Assembly: GCF_002165575.1 (NCBI RefSeq)
Contig: NZ_MXQF01000013.1
Coordinates: forward strand, 1 to 64,000
Origin: Pseudoalteromonas sp. A601
Lineage (GTDB): Bacteria > Pseudomonadota > Gammaproteobacteria > Enterobacterales > Alteromonadaceae
Direction: 5' to 3'
DNA length: 64,000 nt
Below, in pieces: positions 18,568 through 28,116 of this stretch. Position 1 is the first letter of the stretch. Each line of letters opens with the position of its first letter. Made by a program: the position numbers and the translations under genes. The notes beneath the pieces are model-generated. The model was not told the DNA's origin, did no database searches, and saw only the letters and a program-made list of their open reading frames with translations.

Positions 18568-18607
18568 AATACATTTTTGGGTAGGAAAGAGATTAAAAGT
18601 TGAAGTA

Positions 18608-18632
18608 GCTCCCTCTGAAAAACAAAGGGAGC
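18608..18632 (-). terminator. Terminator of the GH43 gene
   Basis: GCTCCCT/AGGGAGC stem with an 11-nt loop, 12 nt beyond the GH43 stop codon on the minus strand, with a T-containing stretch after it. Confidence 0.65.
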
Positions 18633-18643
18633 AATGAAATTTA

Positions 18644-20452
18644 TTAATTTTTAAATATTTGTGAAGATGCCGCTTTAGGGCCATCGTAATCATATTTAAA
18701 CCAATCAACATCTATGTAACCAGCATCCTCTTTTTCATTCCATGAGAAGAAACCTAAACGGTCACCAGTCCATTTACCAAAAGCTATAGTGAATGTTGGT
18801 CCAAATGCTTTAAAGCTCTTTCCATCAAAGCTGTATTCATAAGTAGCCTGATTTCGAGCGTTAGATGTTCGAACAAATAATGTATCGCTGGTTAATTCTG
18901 GCCCTATGGTTTTTTCACTCATGCCATTCATGTAAAACAAGTGCTTCTTGCCATGCTCATCCATTTCAACACCTAGAAGATTAAAAACCCCACCATATCG
19001 AACAAAGCCAGCTAATTGATTTGGTTTCATACCTGATATATCAAATTTAGCAACAGCTGTGCCTGTTGTGATCCCCATCATTCTTTGGCTAACAGTATTG
19101 CTTGCTCTCCAAAAATCACCATCAGAGCCATCATTATTGGTCCATTCATTGATTTTTGGGCCATGCCCTTGCTTATTTGGTAATACCTTACTCGCTTTGA
19201 GGCGCAACCAACCTGGACGCTCTGTTAAAGACCAATGACTATCCCTTGGATTATGGTTCCATTCCCATTGTGGGCCTAATTTTGCTGATGAAAAATCATC
19301 GTCACTTTTTGGCGCTGTGATCGGGTAACCATTGATAGGCTTTTTATAACGTTTAACAGGCTCGCCGATACCGTCATTATCTTCATCAACACCAATAATA
19401 GGCCACCCATCTACCCATGTAACAGGTTCAAGTGCTTGTGGTCTGCCTTGAAAAGGAATATCGTCATTTTGAATAAGTTGATGCATATACCACCACGATT
19501 TATCAGGGGCTTGCATCAAGCCACCTTGACTCGCACTGCGATGATTAAACTCAGTTCCTTTCTCTAAAACGGTTTTTACCTCATAAGGACCATAAATACT
19601 TTCTTTAGAGCGAAGAACAAGTTGTTTTCTATCGTTTTTAGGGTTTTTAACCCCTGGCTTAGTCGATTTATCACCCATGGTCCATTGAGCCATAAAAATG
19701 TACCAAGTTCCGTCAATTTTATAAATTTTGGCTGCTTCAGCTCCCATACCTGTATAAACTAGCTTCCCTTCATCAAGAATTTTTGTTCCGTCCCAGCTCA
19801 TTTCATAAATACGGTTTTCATTGCCTTCAATTTCATTATCTTCAGATTTTTGTTTTGCACCTGTATTGATGATCACATAGGCTTTTCCTGTTTCTTTATC
19901 CCAAAAAACAGCTGGGTCATCTAACACATCAGCTTTAGGTAGCATCATAATTGGTTCACTCCAGGGACCCGCGATGTCGTCTGCAGTTGTGACCATTAAT
20001 CCATGTTGATAATCAATTTGGTATACGTACCACTTTCCTTCATGATACGCGATATCGCCAGCCCAAGTACCAAATGAATAACCGTTCATACGGTCCCAAT
20101 TGTACTCTGGAGCCCAAGATAGTTTGGGGAATGCATGACCCACGTTGGTCCAGTTCACCATATCTTTAGATTCTAAAATAGGCATACCCGGTGACATATG
20201 CTGTTTAGAAGTGATCATGTAATACGTATCACCAACTTGCTCTATATCAGAGTCAGGGTAATCAGCATTTAAGATAGGGTTAATATAGGTGCCATCACCT
20301 TGATCACCAAAGCTACCGACTTGTGCTGGCTGAAGTACTTTTTCAGGCGCCTTGGTTTGTTGATTGGATACTTGAGAATTACAACCACTTAAGATTGTTG
20401 CGAGAGTGAGAGCTAGTGTACTCAGTTTTATTTTCCGTGGCGTTAGTTTCAT
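18644..20452 (-). CDS. GH43 family glycosidase (probable beta-xylosidase), lipoprotein
   Basis: 602 residues with a lipoprotein signal (lipobox LSGC at 21-24). The five-bladed propeller of GH43 spans about 50-365. Its expected triad is visible: base D67 in ADYPDSD, pKa-tuning D179 in LDDPAVFW and acid E239 in MGAEAAKIY. A C-terminal beta-sandwich (about 385-590, SLTERPGWLRLKAS...) is the usual GH43 accessory domain. GH43 enzymes remove xylose or arabinose; in the characterised Formosa ulvan pathway a GH43 removes xylose from xylosyl-rhamnose-sulfate, a likely role here. Its promoter is divergent from the sulfatase gene at 21089. The lipoprotein anchor suggests action in the periplasm or on the cell surface. 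Confidence 0.87.
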   Translation of the reverse strand: MKLTPRKIKLSTLALTLATILSGCNSQVSNQQTKAPEKVLQPAQVGSFGDQGDGTYINPILNADYPDSDIEQVGDTYYMITSKQHMSPGMPILESKDMVNWTNVGHAFPKLSWAPEYNWDRMNGYSFGTWAGDIAYHEGKWYVYQIDYQHGLMVTTADDIAGPWSEPIMMLPKADVLDDPAVFWDKETGKAYVIINTGAKQKSEDNEIEGNENRIYEMSWDGTKILDEGKLVYTGMGAEAAKIYKIDGTWYIFMAQWTMGDKSTKPGVKNPKNDRKQLVLRSKESIYGPYEVKTVLEKGTEFNHRSASQGGLMQAPDKSWWYMHQLIQNDDIPFQGRPQALEPVTWVDGWPIIGVDEDNDGIGEPVKRYKKPINGYPITAPKSDDDFSSAKLGPQWEWNHNPRDSHWSLTERPGWLRLKASKVLPNKQGHGPKINEWTNNDGSDGDFWRASNTVSQRMMGITTGTAVAKFDISGMKPNQLAGFVRYGGVFNLLGVEMDEHGKKHLFYMNGMSEKTIGPELTSDTLFVRTSNARNQATYEYSFDGKSFKAFGPTFTIAFGKWTGDRLGFFSWNEKEDAGYIDVDWFKYDYDGPKAASSQIFKN

Positions 20453-21088
20453 ATTTTTACTTATTGTGTGTTGATGATTAATTTTGAGTTAATTAGATTA
20501 GTTTTGATGAAAACCTAAGTCAACCTCTCTTTTATAGTGACTCAGTTTATGAAATGTCATAGTTAGACTTAATTTGAACTTAGAATAGAGCTCTTTAGTT
20601 TGGTTTTTTTACTAATAATACGAAATGGATAATATAGATCTGTGTGATTTGAATAATTAAGCTGTATAGATATAAGAGGAATTAATATGAAATAGTTCAC
20701 TGGTTGGTTCCTATTTATATCATGAGTTACATTTACCTATTGTTATATAATGACTTATTTAACTTTTTCATAAGATGAGGAGAGCATTTAGTTAATATTA
20801 CTTGTCATTATTGTGTTTTTTGTGTGAAAATCGTCAATATCGCTCAATACTAATCTTTTGTGATTGTTTTATAGTTACAAGAGTGATGCATATGCTATTT
20901 GGTTTATTTATCTTAGCACCGTAGAGTGATTGGGTAGCTAATGCTAGTTTGAGGATTATTAAAAAGCTTCGAATAAAAATGCTCAATAAGTGCAGGGGGT
21001 TAACGCACATATTTAAATGTGAAAAGAAGAGTAGGGAAATCACTTCTTTATCTACATTCTTATTTTGCAAACGCAGGTAGAGGAAAAA
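20453..21088. other. Divergent promoter region, GH43 / sulfatase
   Basis: 636 bp without a credible gene; an open frame on the minus strand here lacks family features. It must hold two divergent promoters. GTCAATATCGCTCAATA at 20833-20849 resembles sequences upstream of the GH88 gene (33018) and the DUF1080 gene (61301), and might be a shared regulator site. Confidence 0.45.
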
Positions 21089-22495
21089 ATGATAAAAAAC
21101 ACACACAAATTAGCTGGGGTTCTTGGTTTTCTACTCTTAAGTTTAACGAAACCAGTTATTGCATCAGAAAAGCCTAATGTCATATTTATTTTGACTGATG
21201 ATCTTGGTTTTAATCAGGTCGGTGCTTATGGCAACACGCCAATCAAAACACCTAATTTAGATAATATAGCGAATAAAGGTATTCGATTTAATCAGGCTTA
21301 TGCCGGTAATACGGTATGTTCACCTTCTCGAGTTTCACTTTTTACAGGTCGAGATGGCCGCTATATGACTAATAACTCGAATACGGTGCAATTAGTCGAA
21401 AGTGACATTACGGTTGCGCATGTTTTAAAGCATGCAGGTTATGACACAGCCCTATTCGGTAAATACTCTATTGGCTCTCAAATGGGCGTAACCGATCCGC
21501 TGGCGATGGGGTTTGATACTTGGTACGGTATGTATTCAATTTTAGAAGGTCATAGACAGTACCCGCAAATTTTGTGGCGTGATGGAAAAAAAGTACGCAT
21601 TACAGAAAATGAGGGTGGCAAAAAAGGAGCATATGCTCAGGAGTTGTTTGCTGATGAAGCGATTGACTATATTGAGCAAGATCGTGAAAACCCGTTTTTT
21701 GTTATGTTAACTTTCTCTTCTCCGCATGCTGAACTAGCGGTACCTGAGAAATACAGCAAACAATATTCTTTCAAAGAAAAACCATATACGGGCATGTCTA
21801 CAGGTGAACCGAGCGACAAATATGCCGCTTACTATCCTGAGCCGGTAGAAAAGCCAAATGCTGTTTTAGCTGGTATGGTCAGCGCGTTAGACGATTACAT
21901 TGGACAGATAACTAAAGCACTAGAAAAAAAAGGAATTCTAGATAATACACTGATTGTATTTACATCTGACAATGGGCCGCATGATGAAGGTGGTGCTGAT
22001 CCTAAGGCACTTAAAGCTGCGGCACCGTATAAAGGGCAAAAACGCGACCTGTATGATGGCGGTATACATGTACCTATGTTAGTTCAATGGCCGGATAAAA
22101 TTAAAAAACCTCGTGTAGATGAAACACCATGGTTGTTTGCAGATGTTTTACCTACTTTAGCTGATATTACTGGCGTTGATCTTAATCTGGTTCCTCGCGT
22201 TAAAACTAATGGTGTATCAATAAAAGGGTTATTACAAGATTCGCCAGAGTCACAACCTGAAAGAGTTTTATATTGGGAGTTTGCTAAACAAGTGGGTGAT
22301 CCAAACTCAGGTGTTATTGGTGATACTTTCCAAGCAGCACGTAAAGGAGACTTTAAAGCTGTGCGTTATGGTGTTGACTCAGATGTTGAGCTTTACAACA
22401 TTATTAAAGATCCGAGTGAATCAAAAAACCTAGCATCAAATTATAAATCGATGACAAAAGAGTTCTTCGAGCTTTTTGAAAAATATAAAGATTAA
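21089..22495 (+). CDS. S1-family sulfatase
   Basis: 468 residues with an N-terminal signal peptide (cut near ASE). The sulfatase domain starts NVIFILTDDLGF (calcium-binding Asp pair). The catalytic cysteine, to be matured to formylglycine, is C77 in CSPSRVSLFTGR, the canonical CxPSR form. Later metal residues lie in TSDNGPHDEGG. ATG 21089 is preceded by AGAGGAAA, so the earlier in-frame start at 21065 is unlikely. It opens a run of co-directional genes (GH105, GH78, lyase, GH78), so it probably desulfates rhamnose-sulfate in ulvan oligosaccharides. The maturation enzyme is not in the window. Confidence 0.93.
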   Translation: MIKNTHKLAGVLGFLLLSLTKPVIASEKPNVIFILTDDLGFNQVGAYGNTPIKTPNLDNIANKGIRFNQAYAGNTVCSPSRVSLFTGRDGRYMTNNSNTVQLVESDITVAHVLKHAGYDTALFGKYSIGSQMGVTDPLAMGFDTWYGMYSILEGHRQYPQILWRDGKKVRITENEGGKKGAYAQELFADEAIDYIEQDRENPFFVMLTFSSPHAELAVPEKYSKQYSFKEKPYTGMSTGEPSDKYAAYYPEPVEKPNAVLAGMVSALDDYIGQITKALEKKGILDNTLIVFTSDNGPHDEGGADPKALKAAAPYKGQKRDLYDGGIHVPMLVQWPDKIKKPRVDETPWLFADVLPTLADITGVDLNLVPRVKTNGVSIKGLLQDSPESQPERVLYWEFAKQVGDPNSGVIGDTFQAARKGDFKAVRYGVDSDVELYNIIKDPSESKNLASNYKSMTKEFFELFEKYKD

Positions 22496-22519
22496 TTAAC
22501 AATCTTATATTAAATACTA

Positions 22520-22549
22520 TTGTGGCGCACAATACATAGTGCGTCACAA
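22520..22549 (+). terminator. Hairpin after the sulfatase gene
   Basis: TTGTGGCGCAC and GTGCGTCACAA pair over 11 bp with one G-T. There is no U-run after it, so it may be a transcript-end or stability element rather than a strong intrinsic terminator. Confidence 0.5.
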
Positions 22550-22794
22550 CTACCTTAAACTACCAGCAAGCAGCCGCTCAACTCGCTTCAATCTTTTTCG
22601 CTCATAATGTTGCATTTTAAATCACATTGATTTATTGTTGCTGCAAATAAGTTAAATTTTTATAAATAATTACCCTAAGCGTTAATAAGGGTTAGTGCAG
22701 TGATAACCACTGGTGATTTATCACTCAACAACACTTCAATACGTAAGGCTGACAGCTTTCGTGATGAACACACAATAATAATTAGGATTTTAAT

Positions 22795-24048
22795 ATGAAT
22801 AAAAAGTTTAAGTTAGCACTGATACCACTTGCTGTCAGTCTACTGTTAACTGGATGTGGGGAGTCAAATAAGGCTGCTCAGGCTGGAGATTCTGCTGTAA
22901 AAGCTAAAACAGAAGCGGTTTCAACGGTACAACCTTCAGCAACTCTAGAAGCTGGCTCTATTGTTGTATCTGCAAGAGACGTCGCAGATCGTGCGGCAAA
23001 CTGGCAATTAGAGCAACTTGGCAATTTATCTTATATACCTGAATCTCACCGCGCTAAGTCAGAGAACCCTAAATTTTGGATTCAAGCATCATTTTATATA
23101 GGTTTAACTCGTTGGGCTGAAACAACAAGTAATAAAGACTACTTACGATACATTGAAGAAATGGCGAAAGAGCAAAACTATGAATTGCTTCTGGATCGCC
23201 CTTATCACGCAGATGACCATACAATTGGCCAAACATACTTATGGTTAACCGAGCAAACAGGTAATAAAGACGCTTATAAGCCGACTCAAGAATTATTCGA
23301 CAAGATCTTAGCTAACCCACCTAAAGTTGGTTTAGAAATGCTTGATGAAACCAGTACTACTCAAAATGGCTCTCATTTCGAAGGTAATTGTCAAGACCGT
23401 TGGTGCTGGGCTGATGCCTTATATATGGCACCAAGAACGTGGTTAAAATTAAGTAATGTAACTGGTGATCCAAAATACTTTGAATATGCAGATAAGGAAT
23501 TTTGGGCAAGTGCTGATTATTTGTTTTCTGACAAATATGGCTTATTTTTCCGGGATAGTCGTTACTTTGACATGAAAAGTGAAAACGGTAAGCCTGTATT
23601 TTGGGGACGCGGTAATGGTTGGGTTTTTGCTGCTATTCCACTCATTATAGATGATTTACCTGCAGGCCACCCCTCAAGAGACCGCTATATTGAATTATAT
23701 AAAAAGAATGCAGCAGGTTTAATGAAACTACAACGTGAGAACGGATATTGGCCTGCATCGCTGATGGATCCTGATATTGTAAAAACTCCAGAAGTTAGTG
23801 CAACAGGATTTATTACCTTTGGCCTAGCGTGGGGTGTAAACAATGGAATTTTGACTGATGCAAGATCAAAAGAAATTGTAGAAAAAGGCTGGCATGCCAT
23901 TGAAGACGCTGTAGAACCAAATGGTCGTGTTAACTGGGTGCAGCATGTTGGTAAGTCCCCAGATCCTGTTAAAAAGACCGATTCACAATTATATGGTGTT
24001 GGTGCTGTGCTTTTAGCGGCATCTGAAATGGTTAAATGGGAAGACTAA
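22795..24048 (+). CDS. GH105 unsaturated uronyl hydrolase, lipoprotein
   Basis: 417 residues with lipobox LTGC. An (alpha/alpha)6 barrel of the GH105 family, seen from RPYHADDHTIGQTYLWL (catalytic Asp pair near 139), GNCQDRWCWADALYMAPRTW, FWGRGNGWVFAAIP and the ATGFITFGLAWGVNNG segment. GH105 enzymes hydrate the 4,5-unsaturated uronic acid that a lyase leaves at the non-reducing end, releasing it as a keto-uronate. In ulvan loci this follows the ulvan lyases. It lies between a sulfatase and a rhamnosidase on the same strand. Confidence 0.93.
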   Translation: MNKKFKLALIPLAVSLLLTGCGESNKAAQAGDSAVKAKTEAVSTVQPSATLEAGSIVVSARDVADRAANWQLEQLGNLSYIPESHRAKSENPKFWIQASFYIGLTRWAETTSNKDYLRYIEEMAKEQNYELLLDRPYHADDHTIGQTYLWLTEQTGNKDAYKPTQELFDKILANPPKVGLEMLDETSTTQNGSHFEGNCQDRWCWADALYMAPRTWLKLSNVTGDPKYFEYADKEFWASADYLFSDKYGLFFRDSRYFDMKSENGKPVFWGRGNGWVFAAIPLIIDDLPAGHPSRDRYIELYKKNAAGLMKLQRENGYWPASLMDPDIVKTPEVSATGFITFGLAWGVNNGILTDARSKEIVEKGWHAIEDAVEPNGRVNWVQHVGKSPDPVKKTDSQLYGVGAVLLAASEMVKWED

Positions 24049-24104
24049 ACTCTTCTTTAAAAAGTAATTCCCTTCACTTTACCTCTTCAGAGGATTAAGT
24101 TTTT

Positions 24105-24136
24105 ATTCCTATTAATAAAATTTTATTAATAGGAAT
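24105..24136 (+). terminator. Perfect 32-bp palindrome, terminator-like
   Basis: ATTCCTATTAATAAAA is followed directly by its reverse complement and then a T-run. It lies between the GH105 and GH78 genes and probably ends or attenuates transcription. Confidence 0.7.
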
Positions 24137-24193
24137 TTTTTTATCCGTAGGCTTTACGTACTGTGAAGAAGACCCTATCGGGAGTACGAAGTA

Positions 24194-27013
24194 ATGAAAA
24201 AAATTTTCTCTCTCTTTTTAATAATACTATTATCGGCATGTAATGCGCCGCAAGATAAAGAGCGTTCATTAGCTCAACCTGATAACTTATTAGTGGAAAG
24301 TAAAGCGAGCCCTTTAAATGTCCATAACACTAATCCAAGGTTGTCATGGCATTCAAATATTAGAAACCAATCTCATTATCAAGTTCAGGTAAGCCTAGAC
24401 AGCCAGTTCAGTTCAAAAGCATTGCTATGGGATAGCGGTAAGGTTCAATCGAAACAATCACTTAATATTGCGTATCAAGGCGCTAAGTTAAATACTAATG
24501 ATGAGGTTTATTGGCGTGTAAGAGTATGGCAGCCAGATACAGAGCATGCAAGTCAATGGAGTAAGGCTAGTAAGTGGGAAATGGGGCTGCTTGAGCAAAG
24601 TGATTGGCAAGCCAAGTGGTTGCAAGTAAAAAAACAAATAACCACACCATTAACGGAAAATGTTAAACAGTGGGGACTTTATGCAACAGGCACACACAAA
24701 GAAGGGTTACAAAAATTACCAAAACAAAAAGCTGAAACACAAAAGCTAGTTGTAGAGCAAGTAAACGCACAAGCTACAGCAAGTTTATTTCGTCATACAT
24801 TTGCAACCCAGCAAGATAAAAGCGTAGTTAAAGCTAAGCTTCATAGTACTGCTGCGGGATATTACGAAGTTTATCTTAATGGTTTGAGGGTTTCAGATCG
24901 CATTATGGACCCAGGTCAAACAGATTTCGATAAACGTATTTTATACAACACTGATGAAGTTTCGAATTTCCTTTTATTTGGTAAGAATACAATCGCAGTT
25001 CACCTAGGGAGTGGCTGGTATGATGAAAATATTGCTTTTAGTCGCTGGAAAAACCCTGACGGGTCAAAGGATAAGCCATCAAAAACCCTCTCTTATGGTC
25101 AGCCTAAATTTATAGCTCAATTAGAGCTTACCTATGATGATGGTTCTACACAGTTAGTAGCATCTAATGAAAATTGGCTAAGCCACCCTTCAGCCGTTGT
25201 GAAAGAGGGCGTTTTTTCTGGCGAATTGTATGATGCTAATAAAGTGGTTAACGATTGGAATGTAAATACTGAAAACCTATCAGGCTGGGTACCAGTTAAA
25301 GCACTCGCACAGTGGCCTACAGAAAAGCTCGAACCGCAACTTTTACCAGCTATTCGCCCAGTAAAAAGCATGGCTGTACGAAAAATATTTCAACCTAAAC
25401 CAAACGTTTGGGTGTTAGATTTTGGGCAAAACTTTACTGGCGTGCCGACATTTGATCTTGATAAATTAGGATTACGAGAAGGGCAGGCTATTTATTTTAG
25501 ATATGCTGAGTGGGCCGATATTGAGGGCAATATTAGCCAAAAAACAGGGGGGAGCGCGCCATTATTAAAGCAAGTGGATGGATATATTGCATCGGGTGAA
25601 GATGCATCAACGTGGACTCCTGAATTCACTTGGCATGGCTTTCGCTATTTAGAAATTACAGGGCTTGAAAAAGCGCCCACTATTGACGCAATCACCGCTC
25701 ATTTAGTAAGAAGCGATGTAAAAATAGCAGGTACTTTTGAAAGCTCAAATGAATTGATCAATCGTATTCATGATTTAGCGTTATGGACCTACGAAAGCAA
25801 TTTAATGGCAGTACCAATGGATTGTCCTATTCGCGAGCGTGCTGGTTGGACGGGGGATGCACATGCAGCTCTTATTACTGGAAATTACAATTACAACATG
25901 GGTAATTTTTGGCAGAAATATTTGGGCGATTTTAAAACGGCCACTTTTCAAGCTCCTGCTGTTGTGCCGGGTAAGAGAACTCACGGTGGTAATTTTGATT
26001 GGGCTGTAGCTGAAATCATGATTGCTTGGGAACATTACCGCCACCACGGTGATTTACAAGTTCTAAAAGCGCAGTTTAATAGTTTAGTTGAATATATGGA
26101 GTTAGCTGAAACTAAATTAGATAATGGTTTACTTCGTATTGGATATGGAGATTGGTGCGACCCAGTTCTTAAGCCCGGAATGGGCAGAAAGCGTTGTAAC
26201 CCCCAACATACGTCACCAACTATTACTAGTTCAGCGTTACTCGCTCATGGTTCAGATTTGATGAGTAAAATTGCAGAATTACTTAATGAGCCTCAAAAAG
26301 AACAATACTACTCCAACCTATTCCAATCGATAAGCAAGCAGTTTAATAAAGAGTTTTATAACACTGAAACAGGACATTATGGCAGTCAAACAGCGGATGC
26401 AATGGCGATTCGTTTTGGTATTGCGCCAGCTCTGCTACGCCGATCAATTGCAGACGCCCTTAATAAAGATGTTGTTGAAAAGTGGAATGGGCATGGTTCC
26501 GTTGGTGCTCTAGGGCAAACTTATTTGTATTTAGCTCTGAGCGATTATGGTTATGGCGATACTGCATTTAATATTTTCACAGCGAAAGGCTACCCCGGTT
26601 ACTCATATCAATTCGATAAGCTGAATGCTACTACCTTGTGGGAGCGAAAAGGCGTTATAGATCCTGATCTTGACCCCGAGCGAAGAAATGCACCAGGGCG
26701 TTCATTGAACCACCCATTTCACAGTGGCTACGATGGTTGGTTTTACGAAGGACTAGGTGGGATTCGGCCTTTAGATAATGAACCAGGCTATCAAACCTTT
26801 GAATTACGCCCTGTCTTCCCAAAAGAGCTTGAATGGGTTGATGTTACTTACGAGTCTGGTTACGGCAAGATAAAAAGTAAATGGGCTCAAAAAGAAAATG
26901 TTATTAAGTGGAGCTTTGAAATTCCTAATAACAGCAGTGCTTACGTAACACTTCCTAATAAGCCAAAGGCGCTTTTTGAGGCGGGTGAATACACTTTTGA
27001 ATTTAGCCGTTAG
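24194..27013 (+). CDS. GH78 alpha-L-rhamnosidase, lipoprotein (copy 1)
   Basis: 939 residues with lipobox LSAC. Family order: an N-terminal Ig-like domain (PRLSWHS.., about 45-135), a lectin-like domain (about 190-350, YEVYLNGLRVSDRIMDPGQT), beta-domains, the (alpha/alpha)6 catalytic barrel (about 510-850) and a C-terminal beta-sandwich. The catalytic glutamate motif reads DCPIRERAGWTGDAH from D543, a variant of the usual DCPQRDERLGWTGD found in the second GH78 here. The later acidic motif is TTLWERKG. It hydrolyses terminal alpha-rhamnose, probably after desulfation. It shares the gene run with GH105, a lyase and another GH78. Confidence 0.92.
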   Translation: MKKIFSLFLIILLSACNAPQDKERSLAQPDNLLVESKASPLNVHNTNPRLSWHSNIRNQSHYQVQVSLDSQFSSKALLWDSGKVQSKQSLNIAYQGAKLNTNDEVYWRVRVWQPDTEHASQWSKASKWEMGLLEQSDWQAKWLQVKKQITTPLTENVKQWGLYATGTHKEGLQKLPKQKAETQKLVVEQVNAQATASLFRHTFATQQDKSVVKAKLHSTAAGYYEVYLNGLRVSDRIMDPGQTDFDKRILYNTDEVSNFLLFGKNTIAVHLGSGWYDENIAFSRWKNPDGSKDKPSKTLSYGQPKFIAQLELTYDDGSTQLVASNENWLSHPSAVVKEGVFSGELYDANKVVNDWNVNTENLSGWVPVKALAQWPTEKLEPQLLPAIRPVKSMAVRKIFQPKPNVWVLDFGQNFTGVPTFDLDKLGLREGQAIYFRYAEWADIEGNISQKTGGSAPLLKQVDGYIASGEDASTWTPEFTWHGFRYLEITGLEKAPTIDAITAHLVRSDVKIAGTFESSNELINRIHDLALWTYESNLMAVPMDCPIRERAGWTGDAHAALITGNYNYNMGNFWQKYLGDFKTATFQAPAVVPGKRTHGGNFDWAVAEIMIAWEHYRHHGDLQVLKAQFNSLVEYMELAETKLDNGLLRIGYGDWCDPVLKPGMGRKRCNPQHTSPTITSSALLAHGSDLMSKIAELLNEPQKEQYYSNLFQSISKQFNKEFYNTETGHYGSQTADAMAIRFGIAPALLRRSIADALNKDVVEKWNGHGSVGALGQTYLYLALSDYGYGDTAFNIFTAKGYPGYSYQFDKLNATTLWERKGVIDPDLDPERRNAPGRSLNHPFHSGYDGWFYEGLGGIRPLDNEPGYQTFELRPVFPKELEWVDVTYESGYGKIKSKWAQKENVIKWSFEIPNNSSAYVTLPNKPKALFEAGEYTFEFSR

Positions 27014-27198
27014 TTATTACTAACACACCAAGTCGACGTTGATACCAGTGTGCTGTGGATGGATTCTCAAATCGCATTGATATCGCTATCTGGGTATCTA
27101 AATTTGTTAGCTCCCATACACTGCAATGTATTTATTAATTATCAACAGTACAAAGCCTAAAGACTAATTTAACACACAAACTATAAAGGTAATAAACA

Positions 27199-28068
27199 AT
27201 GATTATCCGTACAGTATTAATTTCAATGACAGCAGTATTAACGCTCTGTGCTTGTAATGCGCAAAATCAAAATGTGCAATTAGAGAGTAAAGCTTCTGCG
27301 TTGTACACACAATTGGGTGATGATCCAAATTGGCAAATGGTTAAAGACAGTGACGCGTTAAGACCACATCACACTAATACTAATAAGGGGTTTAAAGGCT
27401 CTAAAATTGATGTAAATAACGCTCTTGTTGAAGTTGGTCCTTATGCGAATAACTCAATCATCCAAGACAATTTAGCGATTCATACTGTTGGCCATGCGTC
27501 AATTCGTCGTAATGAGTTCGAACGTTGGACTCGTTGGTACCAAGAAGACGGTAATACACAAGTTTTCCGCTTATTTAAAGATGAAGAAAATCTTCGAAAT
27601 CAACGTGAAAATGCAGCACGCATAGAAAGCTTTAGCGTGACCGATAAGTGGGCGCCACAAGACGGCGTATGGCGAGAGTGGGAAGGGCGTTTCACTATTA
27701 TAAAGTCAGCTGGATGTGCACTACCGCACATGTGCTCAATATTTCAAGCTAAAGGAAATAATGTCGACCACTGGTCTGTGATGATCCGCTTAGATGAACA
27801 CGGAAATATTTGGTATGTACCGCGAAAAGAGCAGCCTGAGATAGGAAATAACAAGTACATAGTAGCTAAAAATATGAATGGTAAAGGCTTTGATGTGCGA
27901 GTAAGGGATAACGGTATAGATTACGAAGTTTATATTGATGGCAATAAAGTTGGTAATGGCCAATGGCCACGTACAGAAGAAATAGGTTTCCGCTGGGGGA
28001 TATATGTTGGTCGTAGCGAAGTAACAGATGACATTATGCTTTTTGCTACCGGTGTAACAATGCGATAA
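27199..28068 (+). CDS. PL28-like ulvan lyase, lipoprotein
   Basis: 289 residues with lipobox LCAC. Beyond the signal it is a single beta-rich domain (beta-jelly-roll pattern, with WREWEGRFTII, HWSVMIRLDEHGNIWYVPR and a GFRWGIYVGRS end). Size and composition match the catalytic domain of PL28 ulvan lyases, which cleave at glucuronic or iduronic acid by beta-elimination. I base this on overall resemblance plus its place between two rhamnosidases, not on a recalled active-site motif. PL7/PL20-type jelly-roll lyases are alternatives. The lipid anchor would keep it at the cell envelope. Confidence 0.7.
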   Translation: MIIRTVLISMTAVLTLCACNAQNQNVQLESKASALYTQLGDDPNWQMVKDSDALRPHHTNTNKGFKGSKIDVNNALVEVGPYANNSIIQDNLAIHTVGHASIRRNEFERWTRWYQEDGNTQVFRLFKDEENLRNQRENAARIESFSVTDKWAPQDGVWREWEGRFTIIKSAGCALPHMCSIFQAKGNNVDHWSVMIRLDEHGNIWYVPRKEQPEIGNNKYIVAKNMNGKGFDVRVRDNGIDYEVYIDGNKVGNGQWPRTEEIGFRWGIYVGRSEVTDDIMLFATGVTMR

Positions 28069-28116
28069 GCACTTATAAAGTAATGCTTATATAACGTATC
28101 TTAGAGGAATATCACC

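Noticed and set aside
20834..21106. 90-codon minus-strand frame between GH43 and the sulfatase
   Set aside because: Low-complexity hydrophobic translation, no ribosome site, overlaps the sulfatase start; more likely promoter DNA.
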